From Emergomyces orientalis (taxonomy: Eukaryota; Ascomycota; Eurotiomycetes; Onygenales; Ajellomycetaceae): DNA of 64,000 nucleotides. The notes beneath the pieces are model-generated. The model was not told the DNA's origin. It did not search any database and was given only the letters and a program-made list of their open reading frames with translations. The position numbers and the translations under genes were made by a program. Of this stretch, positions 24,753 through 37,800 are shown piece after piece (within the stretch, counting starts at the first letter, position 1; each line of letters opens with the position of its first letter). The DNA is taken from positions 992,001-1,056,000 of the forward strand of contig MOWL01000023.1 of NCBI GenBank assembly GCA_002110485.1. The letters run 5' to 3'.

Positions 24753-27571
24753 ATGACGGACTTTGTTAGAGATGTTGTTATGGAGGTTTTGCGTATGTTC
24801 CTATGCTTGTTATTTCGTTCTCACTTTGGAGGGAGGGCTGGCTGGTCGCTCCTTGGCGACATATATTTTGCTAACCAAGTTCTATATCACAGGGAAGAGA
24901 GAGGAGGATGATGCTGACCCCGACGGTTCGTTATATTACACCCCCTTCCGGCCTTATTCCCTCCCGATCCCGTGCTTTTTCCCGTTTGCAACTCCTAGCT
25001 ACCGTTCTTCGTTCCCCTCCCTTCAACTTCACACTCATGCAGAATGTTGTGCGGAAATTAATAGTGAACATCATCCAAGTTTGATTTGGCTGGCTTTCTA
25101 ACGGTTGGTATTCTTTGTTTTAATATTTTATATGCAGAGTCACCGGAAGCTGGGGAAAAAGAGCTTTTCACATCATGGGCCCTTTTTATACTGATCATGC
25201 TCCTGATCACGGCGCTTTTTACGAGTTATATCCTGCAGCAGAGGAAAGTTCAGGCGGTACACGAGACTGTTATTTCGATTTTTGCTGGTAAGTTTTGTTT
25301 TTGGGCGTCTGGGGAGATATGACTTTGGCTTGTATCCAATCTCATATGTGCTGACTACTGGTTCCGCGGTTTTAGGAATGGTGGTTGGCTTGATCATTCG
25401 ATTAAGCCCTGGAACCCTAATACAATCTTCCGTTTCGTTCAATTATCAATTCTTCTTCAATCTACTTCTGCCTCCGATCATTTTGGCGTCTGGTTATGAA
25501 TTACATCAGGTAAGCTTTGACTGAAAGCCTACGTGAGCGAAAAAACAACGTTTTCCTGATTATGAAGAATAGGCCAATTTCTTCCGAAATATAGGAACGA
25601 TCCTCACGTTTGCATTCGCGGGCACATTTATTTCTGCGCTGGTATTGGGTCTTATTTTATACTTGTGGTCTTTGATTCCCTTAGATGGATTATCAATATC
25701 CTTTGTCGAAGCGTTCTCCGTCGGAGCGACGCTTTCCGCAACGGACCCCGTCACCATCCTCGCCATCTTCAACGTATACAAGGTCGAGCCTAAGCTTTAT
25801 ACAGTGATATTCGGGGAGTCGATTTTAAACGATGCTATTGCTATTGTGCTTTTTGAAACGGCGCAGAGGTATAAGCCAGGCAGTGCGGCGGCGGGATCGT
25901 TGACGCTGCTCAGTCTGTTTGAGGCTGTTGGTGTATTCTTGCTTGTTTTTTTTGGAAGCTTGGTAATTGGGGTGGCTGTTGGGATGTTAACTGCCTTGGG
26001 CTTGAAGTACACCCATGTGCGGCGGGAACCCAAGATCGAGAGCTGTCTCATCGTCTTGATTGCTTACGCCAGTTACTTCTTCTCGACAGGAGTTCATATG
26101 TCTGGTATGTTTTGTTCTGTGCTTCTTTTATTGTTTTCACATTTTTAGCACAGTATTTGTGTGAGGTTTTTTTTTTTTTTTTTTTTTTGCTGACCGCAAC
26201 ATCCTGGCAGGAATCGTGTCGTTGCTTTTTTGTGGTATCACATTGAAACACTACGCATACTACAACATGTCGCGAAGAACACAACTTACCACAAAATACC
26301 TCTTTCAGGTGCTGGCCCAGCTGTCGGAGAATTTCATATTTATCTACCTCGGCCTAGACTTGTTCACAGAGCCTAATTTGCAGTTCAAACCACTTTTCAT
26401 CATGATAGCAGTCGTTGGTATATGTGTTGCTAGATACTTGTCCGTCTTCCCCCTTTCAAAAGCTATCAACTGGTTTATTAGATATAGAGCCAAGCGCCGT
26501 GGGAGGGAAGTTGCCGAGGAACTTCCATTTGCATATCAAGGCATGCTCTTTTGGGCGGGTCTTCGTGGCGCAGTCGGGGTTGCGCTCGCAGCTGGCCTTG
26601 AAGGGCCCAATGCCCCTGCGCTGCGAGCAACGGTTCTCGTCGTCGTCGTCCTGACAGTCATAATTTTCGGTGGAACAACGGCACGAATGCTTGAAATCCT
26701 CGAAATCCGCACTGGCGTCGTCGAGGAGATCGATTCGGATGACGAATTCGACATCGAAATCACCACTGGAGGAACGTACTACAAACGCGGCGGAACTGGC
26801 GTTGGTCACATCCCACGACGCAACGGCTACACCGTGCCCTTGGACACGATGAACGTAGACCGCGAAAATATCGCAGAAGGCTACTCGAGCGGTAACAACG
26901 GCCGCATTACACCACAACCCACTCAGGCATCCATCGCCTCCAGGAAACACTCAGTGTACAGCCATGGCCGTAACGTGCGGTCGCGCGACTATGCATCTGC
27001 CCAGAATCTACTTGCCAACCCCAACGGGAGCAGCAGAAGCGCCAGCGGCAGCAGCCTTGATGATGGAGATGTGGGCGGATTATCATCGTCGAACAGAAAC
27101 CCTTCCTTCCCGAAGCGTCCCACGACGCATATCCGCGCTGGCGGCGCACAGGAGAACGACGCGGATATCGATGATTTCGAGCTGGACCTTGACACGTTCT
27201 CGGACGATGATCTCCCGCCGGCTGCCCCATCGCGTGGAGCAGATTCTTCAGCAAACGCACCAACAGCGGCATCTGCGCAGCAACGCGTCTCCCCTGTACG
27301 TACAACTCTCGGTGCTACTGCGGGGTTCCCCGGAGGAGATGGAGCTGGATCGTCGGGTGTCCTGGCCGAGGCATCGCAGGGCGCTGCAGGCTCTTCATCG
27401 TCAAGACCTGGCGCTACAGCCGTGCTTCGAGATTTATTTTCCGGTGGTGGGGATGGAGATCATGCGGCTTGGTTTAGGCAGCTTGATGAAGATTATATTA
27501 AGCCGAAACTGCTGCTAGATCAAGGGTCAGGGCATCATCCTCGTCACCATAAAGGCCCGGGAGCGGTATAG
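24753..27571 (+). CDS. nhx1: Endosomal/vacuolar Na+(K+)/H+ exchanger, Nhx1/Vps44 type
   Basis: Six exons: 24753..24792, 24893..24925, 25138..25287, 25376..25509, 25573..26104 and 26211..27571; 749 residues. Hallmarks of the intracellular NHE clade of the CPA1 superfamily are all present: the amiloride-site motif FFFNLLLPPIIL (about residue 100), ATDPVT with Asp177, the transport-site pair GESILNDA (Asn205-Asp206), and the FWAGLRGAVGVALA arginine helix (Arg415). Family members exchange luminal H+ for cytosolic Na+ or K+ across late endosome and vacuole membranes, setting luminal pH and supporting sorting and salt tolerance. The C-terminal tail (about 250 residues) is hydrophilic, acidic and Ser-rich, and probably cytosolic. 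The first two exons are only 40 and 33 nt; their joins are supported by phase and a good GTATGT donor, but the start is the least certain part. The fifth intron carries a T23-type polypyrimidine run. Confidence 0.95.
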
Positions 27572-28353
27572 ACTTTTAATTTTATTGTTATGTTTTTGCT
27601 TTTTTTCAAAGCATATACCATACATATATGTATATCTTTATTTTATTTTATTTTTACTTTTCATGTGGATTCTATTGTGTGATTTGTATGATCTTGCTCC
27701 GTGGTGTACGTAACCATATCTGTAAAATCTTCCGTTTTTCTTCTCCACCGGGATCCTTTTGCCTTTTAGTTTCGATTCGATTTCTCTCTTTTCCATATAT
27801 TCTACCTGGAAGGTTAGATAGAGACGGCCATTAACAGATGGATATGACCTATTCAACCCTCAACGGAGTTTTCTTTCCGCCATTTATCCCCTGAACTCCT
27901 CCTCATTTCCTCGCTTCCTTTTTCTATTTGAGACTCGGGATTTTTGCGATTGGAAACTATCTTTATACATACATAGACTCTTTCCCCTTCTCATTTTGTA
28001 TATATTTGTTTGGTCGCGCGTAATATTTGCTCAACCTCTAGACGGGTGGTTAATGATTGATCTAGCATAAAAGGTCCTTAGTCCGTCAACCTCGGTTGCC
28101 TGTATAGTTTCTAAAATATCCCTTCCCTCATTTATGGAGCGAGAATAATTATTCCTTGAATTTAATGAAGTAAAAATGATTTAAGCCAAGAAACATTCCA
28201 TTGTACTCGAAATATCTAATGTTTCTTTTTTTTACCAAGGTACCCAAAAGCACCAGAATTGATTTTGACATCCTGATGCCACCTGATTGATTGCCTTTCA
28301 TGCTCCCAAAACAAAATAATACAGTGATGGTCCCAGTGAGGTGTTTCTGCCAA
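27572..28353. other. Convergent 3' intergenic region
   Basis: AT-rich DNA lies between the stops of the exchanger (+) and the alcohol dehydrogenase (-). It probably consists mostly of the two 3' UTRs. I saw no gene. Confidence 0.6.
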
Positions 28354-29702
28354 TTACTCTGGCATCTTGAGCACGTAACGGCCTGCGACTTTTCCTTGTT
28401 CTGTTTAGAAGGAGGGTTAAATACGTCAGTAGTCGTTTTATCAAGCCAAACTTCACTTTCAGTGCTATCCAACCACTATCCCACTTCTTTCACCACCTGG
28501 TGGCTGCCACCACTCAGACGATAGCTTTAAAGGAAAGTTCAATAGAAAGAAAAAAGGGTGAACTCACTCATTAACGAAAAGACATTCGCCAGTTCCGACA
28601 ACGGCACCACTTTAAACGGCACTTTGATCAAGCCTCTCGTGAAGAAATCAACCGCTTCTTTCGCATCAAGCCGATTTCCCACATAACTACCTTTGATCTT
28701 AATCATCCGCACTACCGTGTCGAATACGGGCGCCTTCAGCTGTGCATGTGCTGGTAAGCCGATGGCGACGATGGTGCCCCTTGACCGTACGTATGCGGCC
28801 GCCTGCTGGAAGGGTAGCTCCGCTGTAGCGACGAGCAGGACGGCGTGCGGGCCTAACCCATCCGGCGAGGCGGCTTTCACGTCCGCGACGAGGTCTTTGG
28901 TTTTGGTGAAATCAATGTAGGCCTGTCACCACGAAAAATTATTGTGATTTTTAGCTGTCTCCCATAACATCAGGAAATCGAGAGGAAGGAGGGGGAAAAG
29001 CAAAAGGAGAGAACATAAAAAATAAGAAGTTTAACCCACCCTTGCCCCAAGCTTCTCACACAACTCCTTCTTTTCATCCCCTCCATCAATTGCAATAACC
29101 TGCAACCCCATCGCCTTTGCATATTGCTGCGCCAGTGACCCCAAGCCACCCCCAGCCCCGACAATCGCCACGGCCTGACCGGGCGCTGCCTCGCTCTCCT
29201 TCAGCCCTTTATAAACCGTTACGCCCGCACACAATATCGGGGCAACTTCATCTAGCTTCACCCCCCTCGGGATTGGCGTGACGTGAGCCGATTTGGCAAT
29301 ACAATACTGCTGGAACGTCCCATCAACCGTATAACCCGAAAGTATCGCATCCGCACACAACGGCTCGTCGGCGCCCTCACAGAAGTCGCACGCCAGACAT
29401 GATCCATTAAGCCACTTGACGCCGACTTGCTCGCCGATCTCTACCCCGGTGACGAGCTCTCCGCGCGCGACAACGACGCCGGCCCCCTCATGCCCGCCCA
29501 CTAAAGGCATTTTCACGGGCAAGGGCCAGTCGCCCATCATGGCGTGCAGATCCGTGTGGCACACACCTGAGTACTTTATGTTCACGAGGACTTCATCTGG
29601 GCCCGGTTTTGGGACGGGGATTTGTCGGTATTGCAACGGCCCACCGACTTTATCGGCGACTTGAGCCCATTGGGTCGTGGGGATGGATGGTTGTTTGGAC
29701 AT
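28354..29702 (-). CDS. Zinc-dependent alcohol dehydrogenase, yeast ADH1 type
   Basis: Three exons on the minus strand: 29702..29040, 28922..28568 and 28400..28354; 354 residues, the normal length. Catalytic zinc ligands are Cys48 (GVCHTD), His71 with Glu72 (GGHEGAG) and Cys158 (ILCAG). The structural-zinc cysteines are 102, 105, 108 and 116. The Rossmann motif GAGGGLG (182-188) is followed by an acidic residue, Asp206, indicating NAD+ preference. The 47-nt last exon encodes QGKVAGRYVLKMPE, matching the family C-terminus. The enzyme interconverts ethanol (or short primary alcohols) and aldehyde, and without a targeting sequence should be cytosolic. It is a tetrameric medium-chain dehydrogenase by family. 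Several paralogues exist in such fungi, so I give no specific symbol. Confidence 0.95.
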
Positions 29703-31602
29703 CTTTTTGGGTCAGGTTTGCCTTCAGTTTCCTATCGGTTGAGGTTTTAGGTACGGATGTAATTTTGATCTATTGACCAAAGGAGTGGGAGGAAACGTAA
29801 TGTATACAGGTAAACCGGACCTTTTTATTTGGGCAGTGTAGAAAGGAATGGGGAGAACTTGTTAAAGGAATTAGGGAAGCTCATGGGCGTTGAAGCTCGA
29901 TATCAGGGAGTCTCAGGACCTTTTATGTTACCAGTAATTTTCCTGGATATAGTATGTCATCGACAATTCGAGAACTGCTACCCCCACATTCGCCTCCGCG
30001 ATTCCGCTCTCCCATTCATGGATAAATTAGATTGCCCCAATGTTTCGTGATTGTATTGTACACCAATCAACCACGGCAGCAGCCACGGAGGATGCTTCAT
30101 AGCTTCAAAATAGAAGCTTTAGCTATGCGTTTTCTTCTCTTATTGGAATGGAGCGACTAAATGCCCGATATTCCGTACCCTGCATGGGCTTGATGGAGGT
30201 TGTCATGATATGAATCCATGGATATGTCATGCGTATTTGATGCATGCATGGTAGGGTGATCATACCACAATCCACAAGACATGTCTTGCGTGGGGTAGAA
30301 GGGCAAAACAAGGTTCGCCAAACAGCCAAGGCATTGGTTAGCACTGGTGGATTACATCAGAGCAGCGAGATGGACCCGCGGTAGGGATTAAATCTTGATT
30401 CTGTGACATGTTTCATGGCTGTTTGCCTGAGTCGTGCGGTGCGATAAAGATTCTGGGAAGTCTGGAAGTCTAGAGGTCTGCGACAGGCGGATGTTTTCGG
30501 GCATGAGGGAAGGCGAAAATACGGCGCCTAGCTTATTACCTATTTAGGCAATTTTTGGCCTGCGCTAAGAGTAATGCAAGAAGATCCCTTTTTCTTTGAA
30601 TGTAATGTACATGTACTTAATCCTGTCACTCGTATTTTCGGATTACTGATTGAAAACCCATGCCTTTTAATTGACTTGATGATGCTGGAATTCCAGACTG
30701 CCTATTCAAATTTTGACGTTACGCGCCAATAATTTTTAAATCGGGTGATATAGACTAAGTTACAGGCTGTGGGATACCTACCCTGCCGCCTAGGCGTATC
30801 ACTGCTTCCACAACACTTGATGACGTTCTCGTTTCAAATCTGCCAACCGCCATATCAAAACAAAAAATTTTCTCTTTGATGCTTCTACAAATTTTCTGGC
30901 TAACCTTGCAGGAGCGTCTTGTGTTTTCAGGTCATTTCCAGGTCGTGGTGATATGGGCCTGGAAAAAATCGTAGCTTTTCCAAAGCATTTAAAATCCAAG
31001 AAGTGCCAGGTTGCAACCCATGCAGAAAATATCGAACAGGGACTGTCCATTGACTGGCATGGCGGTGGTGATTCCTTCCTACTCGCTCCCGCATTCGAGC
31101 CCATATTTTTGGTGGTCGCTGTGGCGTGGCAGAATTAGCATAAACGACATGAACTCGATATTGGCGTCACCTTACATTCTGCGGCCCGGAGTAGAAGATA
31201 ACGGAACATTGCAAACATACATATTAGGGAGAAACCCAGGGGAAATGTAGCGCGCAAATTAAAACCATGGAAACACGTCAATACACATGCGCTGATGCGG
31301 ACCCCGGACAATGGGAATGGGAAGAGTTTGTCGCATTCGATCACATATTGCTGTTAATGTTGCAACAGATCTGTCAAGTAGCATTTCTAGGCAGGGGTAT
31401 AGCCCATATTCTCAATCAGCGGGGTCACCAGCTGACGGAGATTGGCTACTGAAAGTGGATAGCTATCAGATGCGTTCCGGCCTGCAAAAACGGTTGACCC
31501 AAATAGTTGTCCACGAGTAACAACTATAGTGGGATGAGGTGTTTCAGATGAGATGGGAAATATGTTCTGTGTTGTAAATCACAGTTAGTTGTTTGATTTG
31601 AT
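29703..31602. other. Intergenic, no gene recognised
   Basis: It includes the ADH promoter side (29703 upward) and the region beyond the 3' end of the gene at 31603. Several ORFs of 60-100 codons occur on both strands (for example minus-strand 30799-31104), none with recognisable motifs or splice support. Confidence 0.45.
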
Positions 31603-32448
31603 CTAGTTCTCCAGGGGATAAAGGATGTTGGTAGTTACCTCCGTCTGTAGTAAACCAAAGGTACCTGCGGAGCTTCGGCCATAAACCTCTATTCCTCCCT
31701 TCACTTGATTTGCCGATAGTTTGGACCATTTCAACAGCAGAACAAGTTGCACCGCTGGCGCACCACCTTCTAGCCATAATTGCATGTCTTGTTGGAGTCT
31801 AGGATGACTTTCAGACCAGCCGCTCTCCACGACTATCGTTGGTAGAGGCTGTGCATCCGGGAGAATTGCCAAGTCTGGCTCTTTGGATGAGAAGACATAA
31901 GGCCCTTGAAAATTTTGGAATGCTGCTACCTGTGTTAGATAAACAAGAGTATACAAAAAAAAGATTTGCGGCAAGCCCACTTGTTCCGACTCTCACACAT
32001 AGATAGTTGTGCTCAGCAAGTGAAAGAAACCCCGACGCCTGCATATAGTTCATCTCATTGCATATCCATTCCTGATGTGTGTCGTGAATATGAGTCGGCA
32101 TGATTCGAATGCGCCATGTTTCCGTCCTAGAATTGTAGTGGATCCTGTAAAAACGAAATCAATCAGTTAGAGAAAGTTGGGTCTCGCGACTAGACACTAT
32201 CAATAGATAAATTCACCGGGGAAGAGCCCTCTCAATTTCCCCACATGCATCAAAGACCGCACAACATCAAAGCCAGTAGTAGGATCAATTTTCTCGTAGA
32301 CTAACTCCTTGCTATCAGTAGCTTCGATAATGGCACGCCGAGTTGTAATGAAAAGCTGCTGGGCAGTGAGTTTGGAGGAAATATTAAGGCTCTTGCTCCT
32401 CAAATCATATGCATTGTGATTAGATCCGTTGGCCGTCGAACTAGACAT
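31603..32448 (-). pseudogene. Fungal PD-(D/E)XK/Uma2-like hypothetical protein, apparently frameshifted
   Basis: Three exon-like pieces lie on the minus strand: 32448..32217, 32144..31981 and 31922..31603. The second intron (31923..31980) joins perfectly to give VGTTFQNFQG. The first junction (donor GTGAAT at 32216, acceptor TTTTTACAG ending at 32145, CTAAC branch) does not: exon 1 ends in phase 1 while exon 2 needs phase 2, so the frame breaks by one base. Conserved landmarks are GFDVVRSL, the MPTHIHDTHQEW stretch, and the core SSKEPDLAILPD...PTIVVESGWSES, followed by an alternating-hydrophobic LVLLLKW. E-P-D, then V-V-E-x-G-x-S, then D-x-x-x-W, parallels the PD-(D/E)XK nuclease-fold core seen in Uma2/DUF820 proteins. 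I have an impression of similar families in Onygenales, but function is unknown. The alternative is a still-working gene using a weak GTCTTT donor at about 32261; that would delete a plausible conserved segment. Confidence 0.55.
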
Positions 32449-32528
32449 TTTGTAGTGAGTTCCAGACGATTCAACTTATCTTCGGAAGTAGAGAAGGGAG
32501 GTAGTTTGACCAAGCCAGCACGTTGGTG

Positions 32529-32558
32529 TTTGTTGTATTGCTGCTGCTGCTGCTGCTG
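32529..32558. repeat. CTG/TTG trinucleotide microsatellite
   Basis: About ten CTG-type triplets lie about 80 nt upstream of the start codon of the minus-strand gene ending at 32448 and may fall in its leader. Confidence 0.8.
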
Positions 32559-32922
32559 CTGCTGTTGTTGCAATGCGCTTTTCAGGCGCATAGTTATCCG
32601 AATGACGTGAAGGACATAAAATGGTCGCCTCGCCAATAAGCATAGTTTTAGTATAACGCCGGAAAGTTAATAATATCATATGCACGCTAAATTAGGCATG
32701 ATTTTTTAACTAAACTTTCAACAGCAAAGATGCACTTTATCGGCAATTTATGTGTAGACCTAGATAGCGTGCCTGAGTACTTTTCCCTGAAGACTAACGT
32801 GGCTAGATTTCGGCCGTTGCGTTTCAACACCCATGTTCGTCGTTCTGAAATTCATCTTATTTTGGAAATCAAATTACATAGTTCCTAGGGAATAAATGCC
32901 ACAGTGTGTCCTGGAGGGAAAT

Positions 32923-34741
32923 TTAATCCTCCCGTCGTCTGATAGAGATCCTCGCCATCGGATCTGCAGTTAATGACAGCCCGTTGCTCCGTATCGTTGA
33001 TTTATAACCCTCCGCCAACTTTATATCATACTTCAATAGAATATGACACAAGGCAATCTTGATCTCATTGGCTGCGAAGAAACGCCCCGGACAGGCGTGT
33101 TTCCCAAATCCGAATCCCAGGTGCTCTGGTGAGGGCGACACTAGCTGGGCGGAGGTTTCATGGGCCGGGGTTTCGCGCAGCTTCAAGAATCGGTACGGGT
33201 CGAATGTGTTTGGGTTCGGGTAGGTGTCTGGATCCCACATTTTGTCACATGCGACCACGATCAGCTCGCCCTTCGGCAAGAATGTCTTATCAGATAACTC
33301 GATATCTTTTTCTGCAAGACGTCTCATTGTGCCTGGAAAGGGATGGTTAGGTTTTTTAATCCGAGAATTCCCAAGTGTATATATTGTCTAAGGGGCGGGG
33401 AAATAAAAAACGTTCTCACCAATAGCAACCGGTTTCAGCCGTTGAGTCTCCTTCAACACACTATCCATCAGCTTTAGTTTGAATAATGTGGTCTTCTTCC
33501 ATCCTTCTGCCTGCATCACTGTTATAATTTCATCGCGGAGTTGTTGAATAAGTTCCTCGCGTCCACAAATATCAAGGAGGACTTGTGTGAGAAGGTCTGA
33601 TGTAGTGTGAATCGAAGCGTGGGAGAATGACAACTGCGCAACAACGGGATCATAAAAACGGCCCTTCGCAGATTCCTCCAACCATTGCATCGCGTCAAGA
33701 TAACGCTCTGGCGTTTTACCTGCCCGGATTGCCGCCTCCTTGGCCATGCGTCTCTCTTCAAGCACTGGGTTTATAATAGCCCTTGCTTCCTGAACCTGTT
33801 GTCGGAGCTTACGGCATGATGGCAGGAAGTTGGCAACCAACGGACGTACCAGTGTAGGCCATAGACGGAGAGCTTGAGCAGCGATATACGAATCAACGGT
33901 GTAGCTAATAGTGATTCGAATCCACTCTGGATTGTGGCATATTTCGTCGCCAAGGAAGACCCTGGATGACAATTGGGCAACCATTTTGAGAGCACTTTGT
34001 TTGAGGGCAATTTCGTGCCAGTCTGGTCCAATGGGTTAGTTGGGGGTGTCATTTCAACAGAAACGGCGCGGTATTACCAACCGCGACTATTTGTCCAATC
34101 CCTCTCAAGGATGATAGCAGCCTCAGTTGAGATAGGTTCAATAACGTTTCCTGATCAATTAGCAGCTCCTCCGAGAAACTAAAAACCGGGAAATTGAAAT
34201 GCTCTTGTAGACAAACTACTCACCAAGGTTATGCGTTAGTTTCATCCGGACAGCATCTTGAAAAATAGCATCCGCTCTCGTTCCTTGCTTGAAAGTGTCA
34301 AACCCTCGGATGTTGGCGTGAAATTCTTTCGCGATGGCGGCACCAAAGTTCAGCGCAGGGTGGTTGCGTATCTCATCGGCATAGTTAGATGAGAGTACGG
34401 TTTTAGGCCCATTCTCTGTAATAAGACGAAAGGCGCTGGCCTATATCAATGTGTTGAAAAGTGAGTAAATTCAATCTTGTATTTTATATCGCAAACCTTC
34501 GCCTGCTGCAGGTACGGCTTACCTTGCTAAGGCCCTCCTCGATCAAAGCGCGCGCATCTTTCAAAAATCGCCTCCCCGCATGGGTGTATCGGTATTCGGA
34601 TGGTTTCTTTCCATTGATCAATGGTAAACGAGACTTTTTGGGTGAAGTCAATAGGAAAAATAACGTTGATAATAAAATAAAAAGACTGGCTAGGCCGACA
34701 GGGTTTAGCGTGGACGAATATAGCACGGTATCAAGAAGCAT
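32923..34741 (-). CDS. Cytochrome P450 monooxygenase (ent-kaurene oxidase-like fungal class)
   Basis: Five exons on the minus strand: 34741..34523, 34440..34224, 34150..34082, 34022..33420 and 33332..32923; 505 residues. An N-terminal hydrophobic anchor (LASLFILLSTLFFLL) places it in the ER membrane facing the cytosol. The I-helix reads FSHASIHTTSDL, with the usual A-G-x-x-T replaced by a variant seen in fungal CYPs of the ent-kaurene/terpenoid type. K-helix ExxR is KETQR, the PERF-like motif is DPYRF, and the haem loop is FGFGKHACPGRFF with axial Cys450. The haem region resembles fungal ent-kaurene oxidases, but the substrate cannot be inferred. There is no terpene cyclase, polyketide synthase or peptide synthetase next to it. 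A TATA box lies about 150 nt upstream of the start codon. Confidence 0.95.
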
Positions 34742-34888
34742 TTTATTTTCGGGAACGTCTTGTCATTCATATATGCTGCGTATTAATATGAATGAATCCG
34801 GAGCATGGAAGTTATCAAAGCCTTCAAAATGAAACCGGACTGTTAGTAAAAGAGTAAGAGTGGGTAGTAGTCGGGCGCAGGGCAGGGG

Positions 34889-34895
34889 TTTTATA
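34889..34895 (-). promoter_or_regulatory. Candidate TATA box of the P450 gene
   Basis: TATAAAA on the minus strand lies 148 nt before the P450 ATG, a reasonable distance for a core promoter with a short leader. Seen by eye only. Confidence 0.45.
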
Positions 34896-37800
34896 TCTTC
34901 CCAGTCAACTGAAGATTTTCTCCCAGCCCTGGTTAGACCACTCCGAGAGGATACCTAGTAAGATTTTCGCCCTTACTATTAACGCACAATTGTATTAGCA
35001 GCATGCTCGCAAAGGGAGCTTTCCATCTTCCAACTGCCGCGTCAGAAATGGAGGTCGCCAAAAAGCCTGTGAACAAAGCCGCGAAACAACGGAGAAATGG
35101 CTCGGCGATCCCACCATATTCCATGGCTCATGGCTCGCCCTCTCACCATCAAGCGCCGGGCAAAGACTTTCATGCCTCCGCCCTGCTGGTTTTGGGTGGT
35201 TGCGGGGCATCCCAAATGGGTGACATCGACATCCTGGTTTGGTGTTTCAGGGGCCATCAAACTGAATGCTTGCTTGGACTGATGCGAGGAGGAGGCGTCT
35301 CACGATGGCCAATCAGAGGGATTACGGGATGCTAAGTTGATCCGCTCGGCAGTTCAGGGCTTGGTGGAGAGGGGATGCATTGTATATGAGTGTGCTCCAG
35401 TTTCGGCACTTCTATTAAGCATAAACTTAGCTGTTCCCCTTTCATTCCACTCTTGACTCCTGACACCTGAGGCGGTGGGCATGATCATCTACGGAATTGG
35501 TTTCTTTGCGGCATCAATTCTTCCCGAATTTTCAAATGCATGCCCCTTGAAGCAATTTTGGAATTATCAATCAGCCTCCGTAAATAGTTGGATGTTCCGT
35601 TAAGCCCTTCCCAAGGACCCTGAAATATTTCTCCCTAACTCCTGAAACCAGCTGCATCAACTCCGGCGGCTAAAGAGATTCGGAATACTCCCCAACCGGA
35701 TCTTGTTCATCGGCAGCTCGACATTCCGCACTTGCACAGCCACCCGCAACTTGATGGTGCATTACGACAACTCACTAGTTAGTCGGTTGAGTTAAGCTCA
35801 AGAGGTGGCGAAGAGCGTGAGGAAAACTGCATGTCGAACTAGCGTAGGGATGGATATATACAACAAATCAACAGCCTATCCATATTTTTTCTTGGAATTC
35901 TACCCGTCCACGACATGCCTGGCTACCACAGAATGTGTTCTCCACTGAAAAACAGGCTGCTGCGCCTCAGAGGGGACGACCCAACAGCGAACAATAAGCG
36001 TTAACTTGGAGCGAAAGAAGCTGAAACTGAACGGATTCATTGCCCGATATGGAGTGTGACCTACATCTAAGAATATTCGTTAACTTTCTCTACATTTTGC
36101 TTTTGCAACAAACTCCGACATATTCATGTCCTTCAGCTCCATTTCCTACAGCTTGGCTACGAGCTATCTGATCAGTTGGCTAGAGTTGCGGTTGTTTGTA
36201 AAGCTCCACCGATTTTGTCGGAGGCCGAGCATTCCTCGAATCCGAAATCGAGAAGAAAAGTCTGCATTGAAAGATCTTGGTGATACTGGGCAAACTCACC
36301 TGATAAATCCATCGACTCACCTGGTCCGGCCAATCAACATTTCCTAGACAAAAAAGGACCTTTTCCCGCAAAATCGTGGAACTGGATGGGCTGAGCAGAA
36401 TGGGCCTTCAGGGGCCCCCAGAGCTTTTCACTTGGCAGGAGATAGAGATTTAACCAAAACCTACCAATGACGGACTCGATTATTTTAGTGTTTATCCTCT
36501 CCTATCCGACTGTCCAATATCAAGCCCCTATACCTCCCTAGCTTGCTGGAAGGCCCTATAGCGATGAGATAGGGGCGCGGGGATTGATGAGATGAGTTTG
36601 ATTCTCCTATTCGGCGCGTCTTGACACCATTCCCCCCTCTTGGGAAATTCTATACCTACCCGCCAACCCAACCATCTGCTTGAACGTAATCATATATTTG
36701 AGTATACGGATGTCAATCCTTCCCGTGCGCCGATGAACTCGGATTCGGATCTAGTTTCAGGGTTTCTTCCAATCTCCTATTGTTTATTTCCTGCTGATAT
36801 GCTTCTCATCATACGGGCGTAAACTGGTGAACCTGCGAGGTGTATTCGATTGCGCCCATTATTGGTGTACTCCACATCGATTGCGCAATGATGGAGGTAT
36901 ATTTACCCATTCAAAATAAATATTGAACCGTATCCCGGGAGATCACTGGCGCCTGGAAACGCCCTATATCAAGCTTATGGCCAGAATCCATACTCAGCCA
37001 CTTTTCCCCAATCGAACACTTCAGGGTAACCCACACTAGAGCCCCGGCACAAGTCCCTAATTCTTAATTTTTCCAATCTATCAACGTGCTATAGAAACGC
37101 TGCTAAACGCTAAGACTTCTCATCACATCTTTTTATCCTTGGCTTCAGCCAGCTCGTTCAGCAAGATCATGACCACCATTTTTGAATGGTAGCCATTACC
37201 TGAGCTAGATTCAATTGCGCTTATATCATCTACTGCGCTTTCTGCTAGGTTGACATCGGTCATTATTTCTGGCGAGACAAACCATTGTGTTGAAATGATA
37301 AAATATATAGCAACGCGTTGGACGCAATGGATCGAGAAAGAGGTACCTATGTTGTGTGATGTGAATTTCATCTGGTCGACGACGCAATTCATGTACCATG
37401 ATGGCTCCCCGGGCCAAGTGAGGGACATCTGAGCCTCTAGGTAACTCAGAGTTGTTGTGGGAGGACAAACATGGGGGCAAGGACACTCAGGCGGGGTTTC
37501 TGGGAAGACGGAGTTTGTGGGGGTTTAAATTACCCTTTTAGATCAGTTTTCTACTCACACCTCGGAGCAACACCGACCTGATGCTGGCCCTCGAACCCAA
37601 TAGTAAGGCCCAGGAAGTGACAAGGCGACTCAGTCTTTAAACACATGCAACTGGAGGTTCCGCTCTCTTCTTTGAAATAATTGAATTGGGTTTATAAATT
37701 GCTGCCTCTTCTATCTCGGAGGAGTCTTTTGCTCGGTCGATGACATTAATGAACCAAGCTATACAATCTCCTTCTTTTTTGTAAATGTTGTTCTATCAGG

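Noticed and set aside
28354..34741. Possible secondary-metabolite cluster (ADH, nuclease-like gene and P450 on one strand)
   Set aside because: There is no polyketide synthase, peptide synthetase, terpene cyclase or dedicated transporter or regulator beside them; the ADH is of the ordinary fermentative type.
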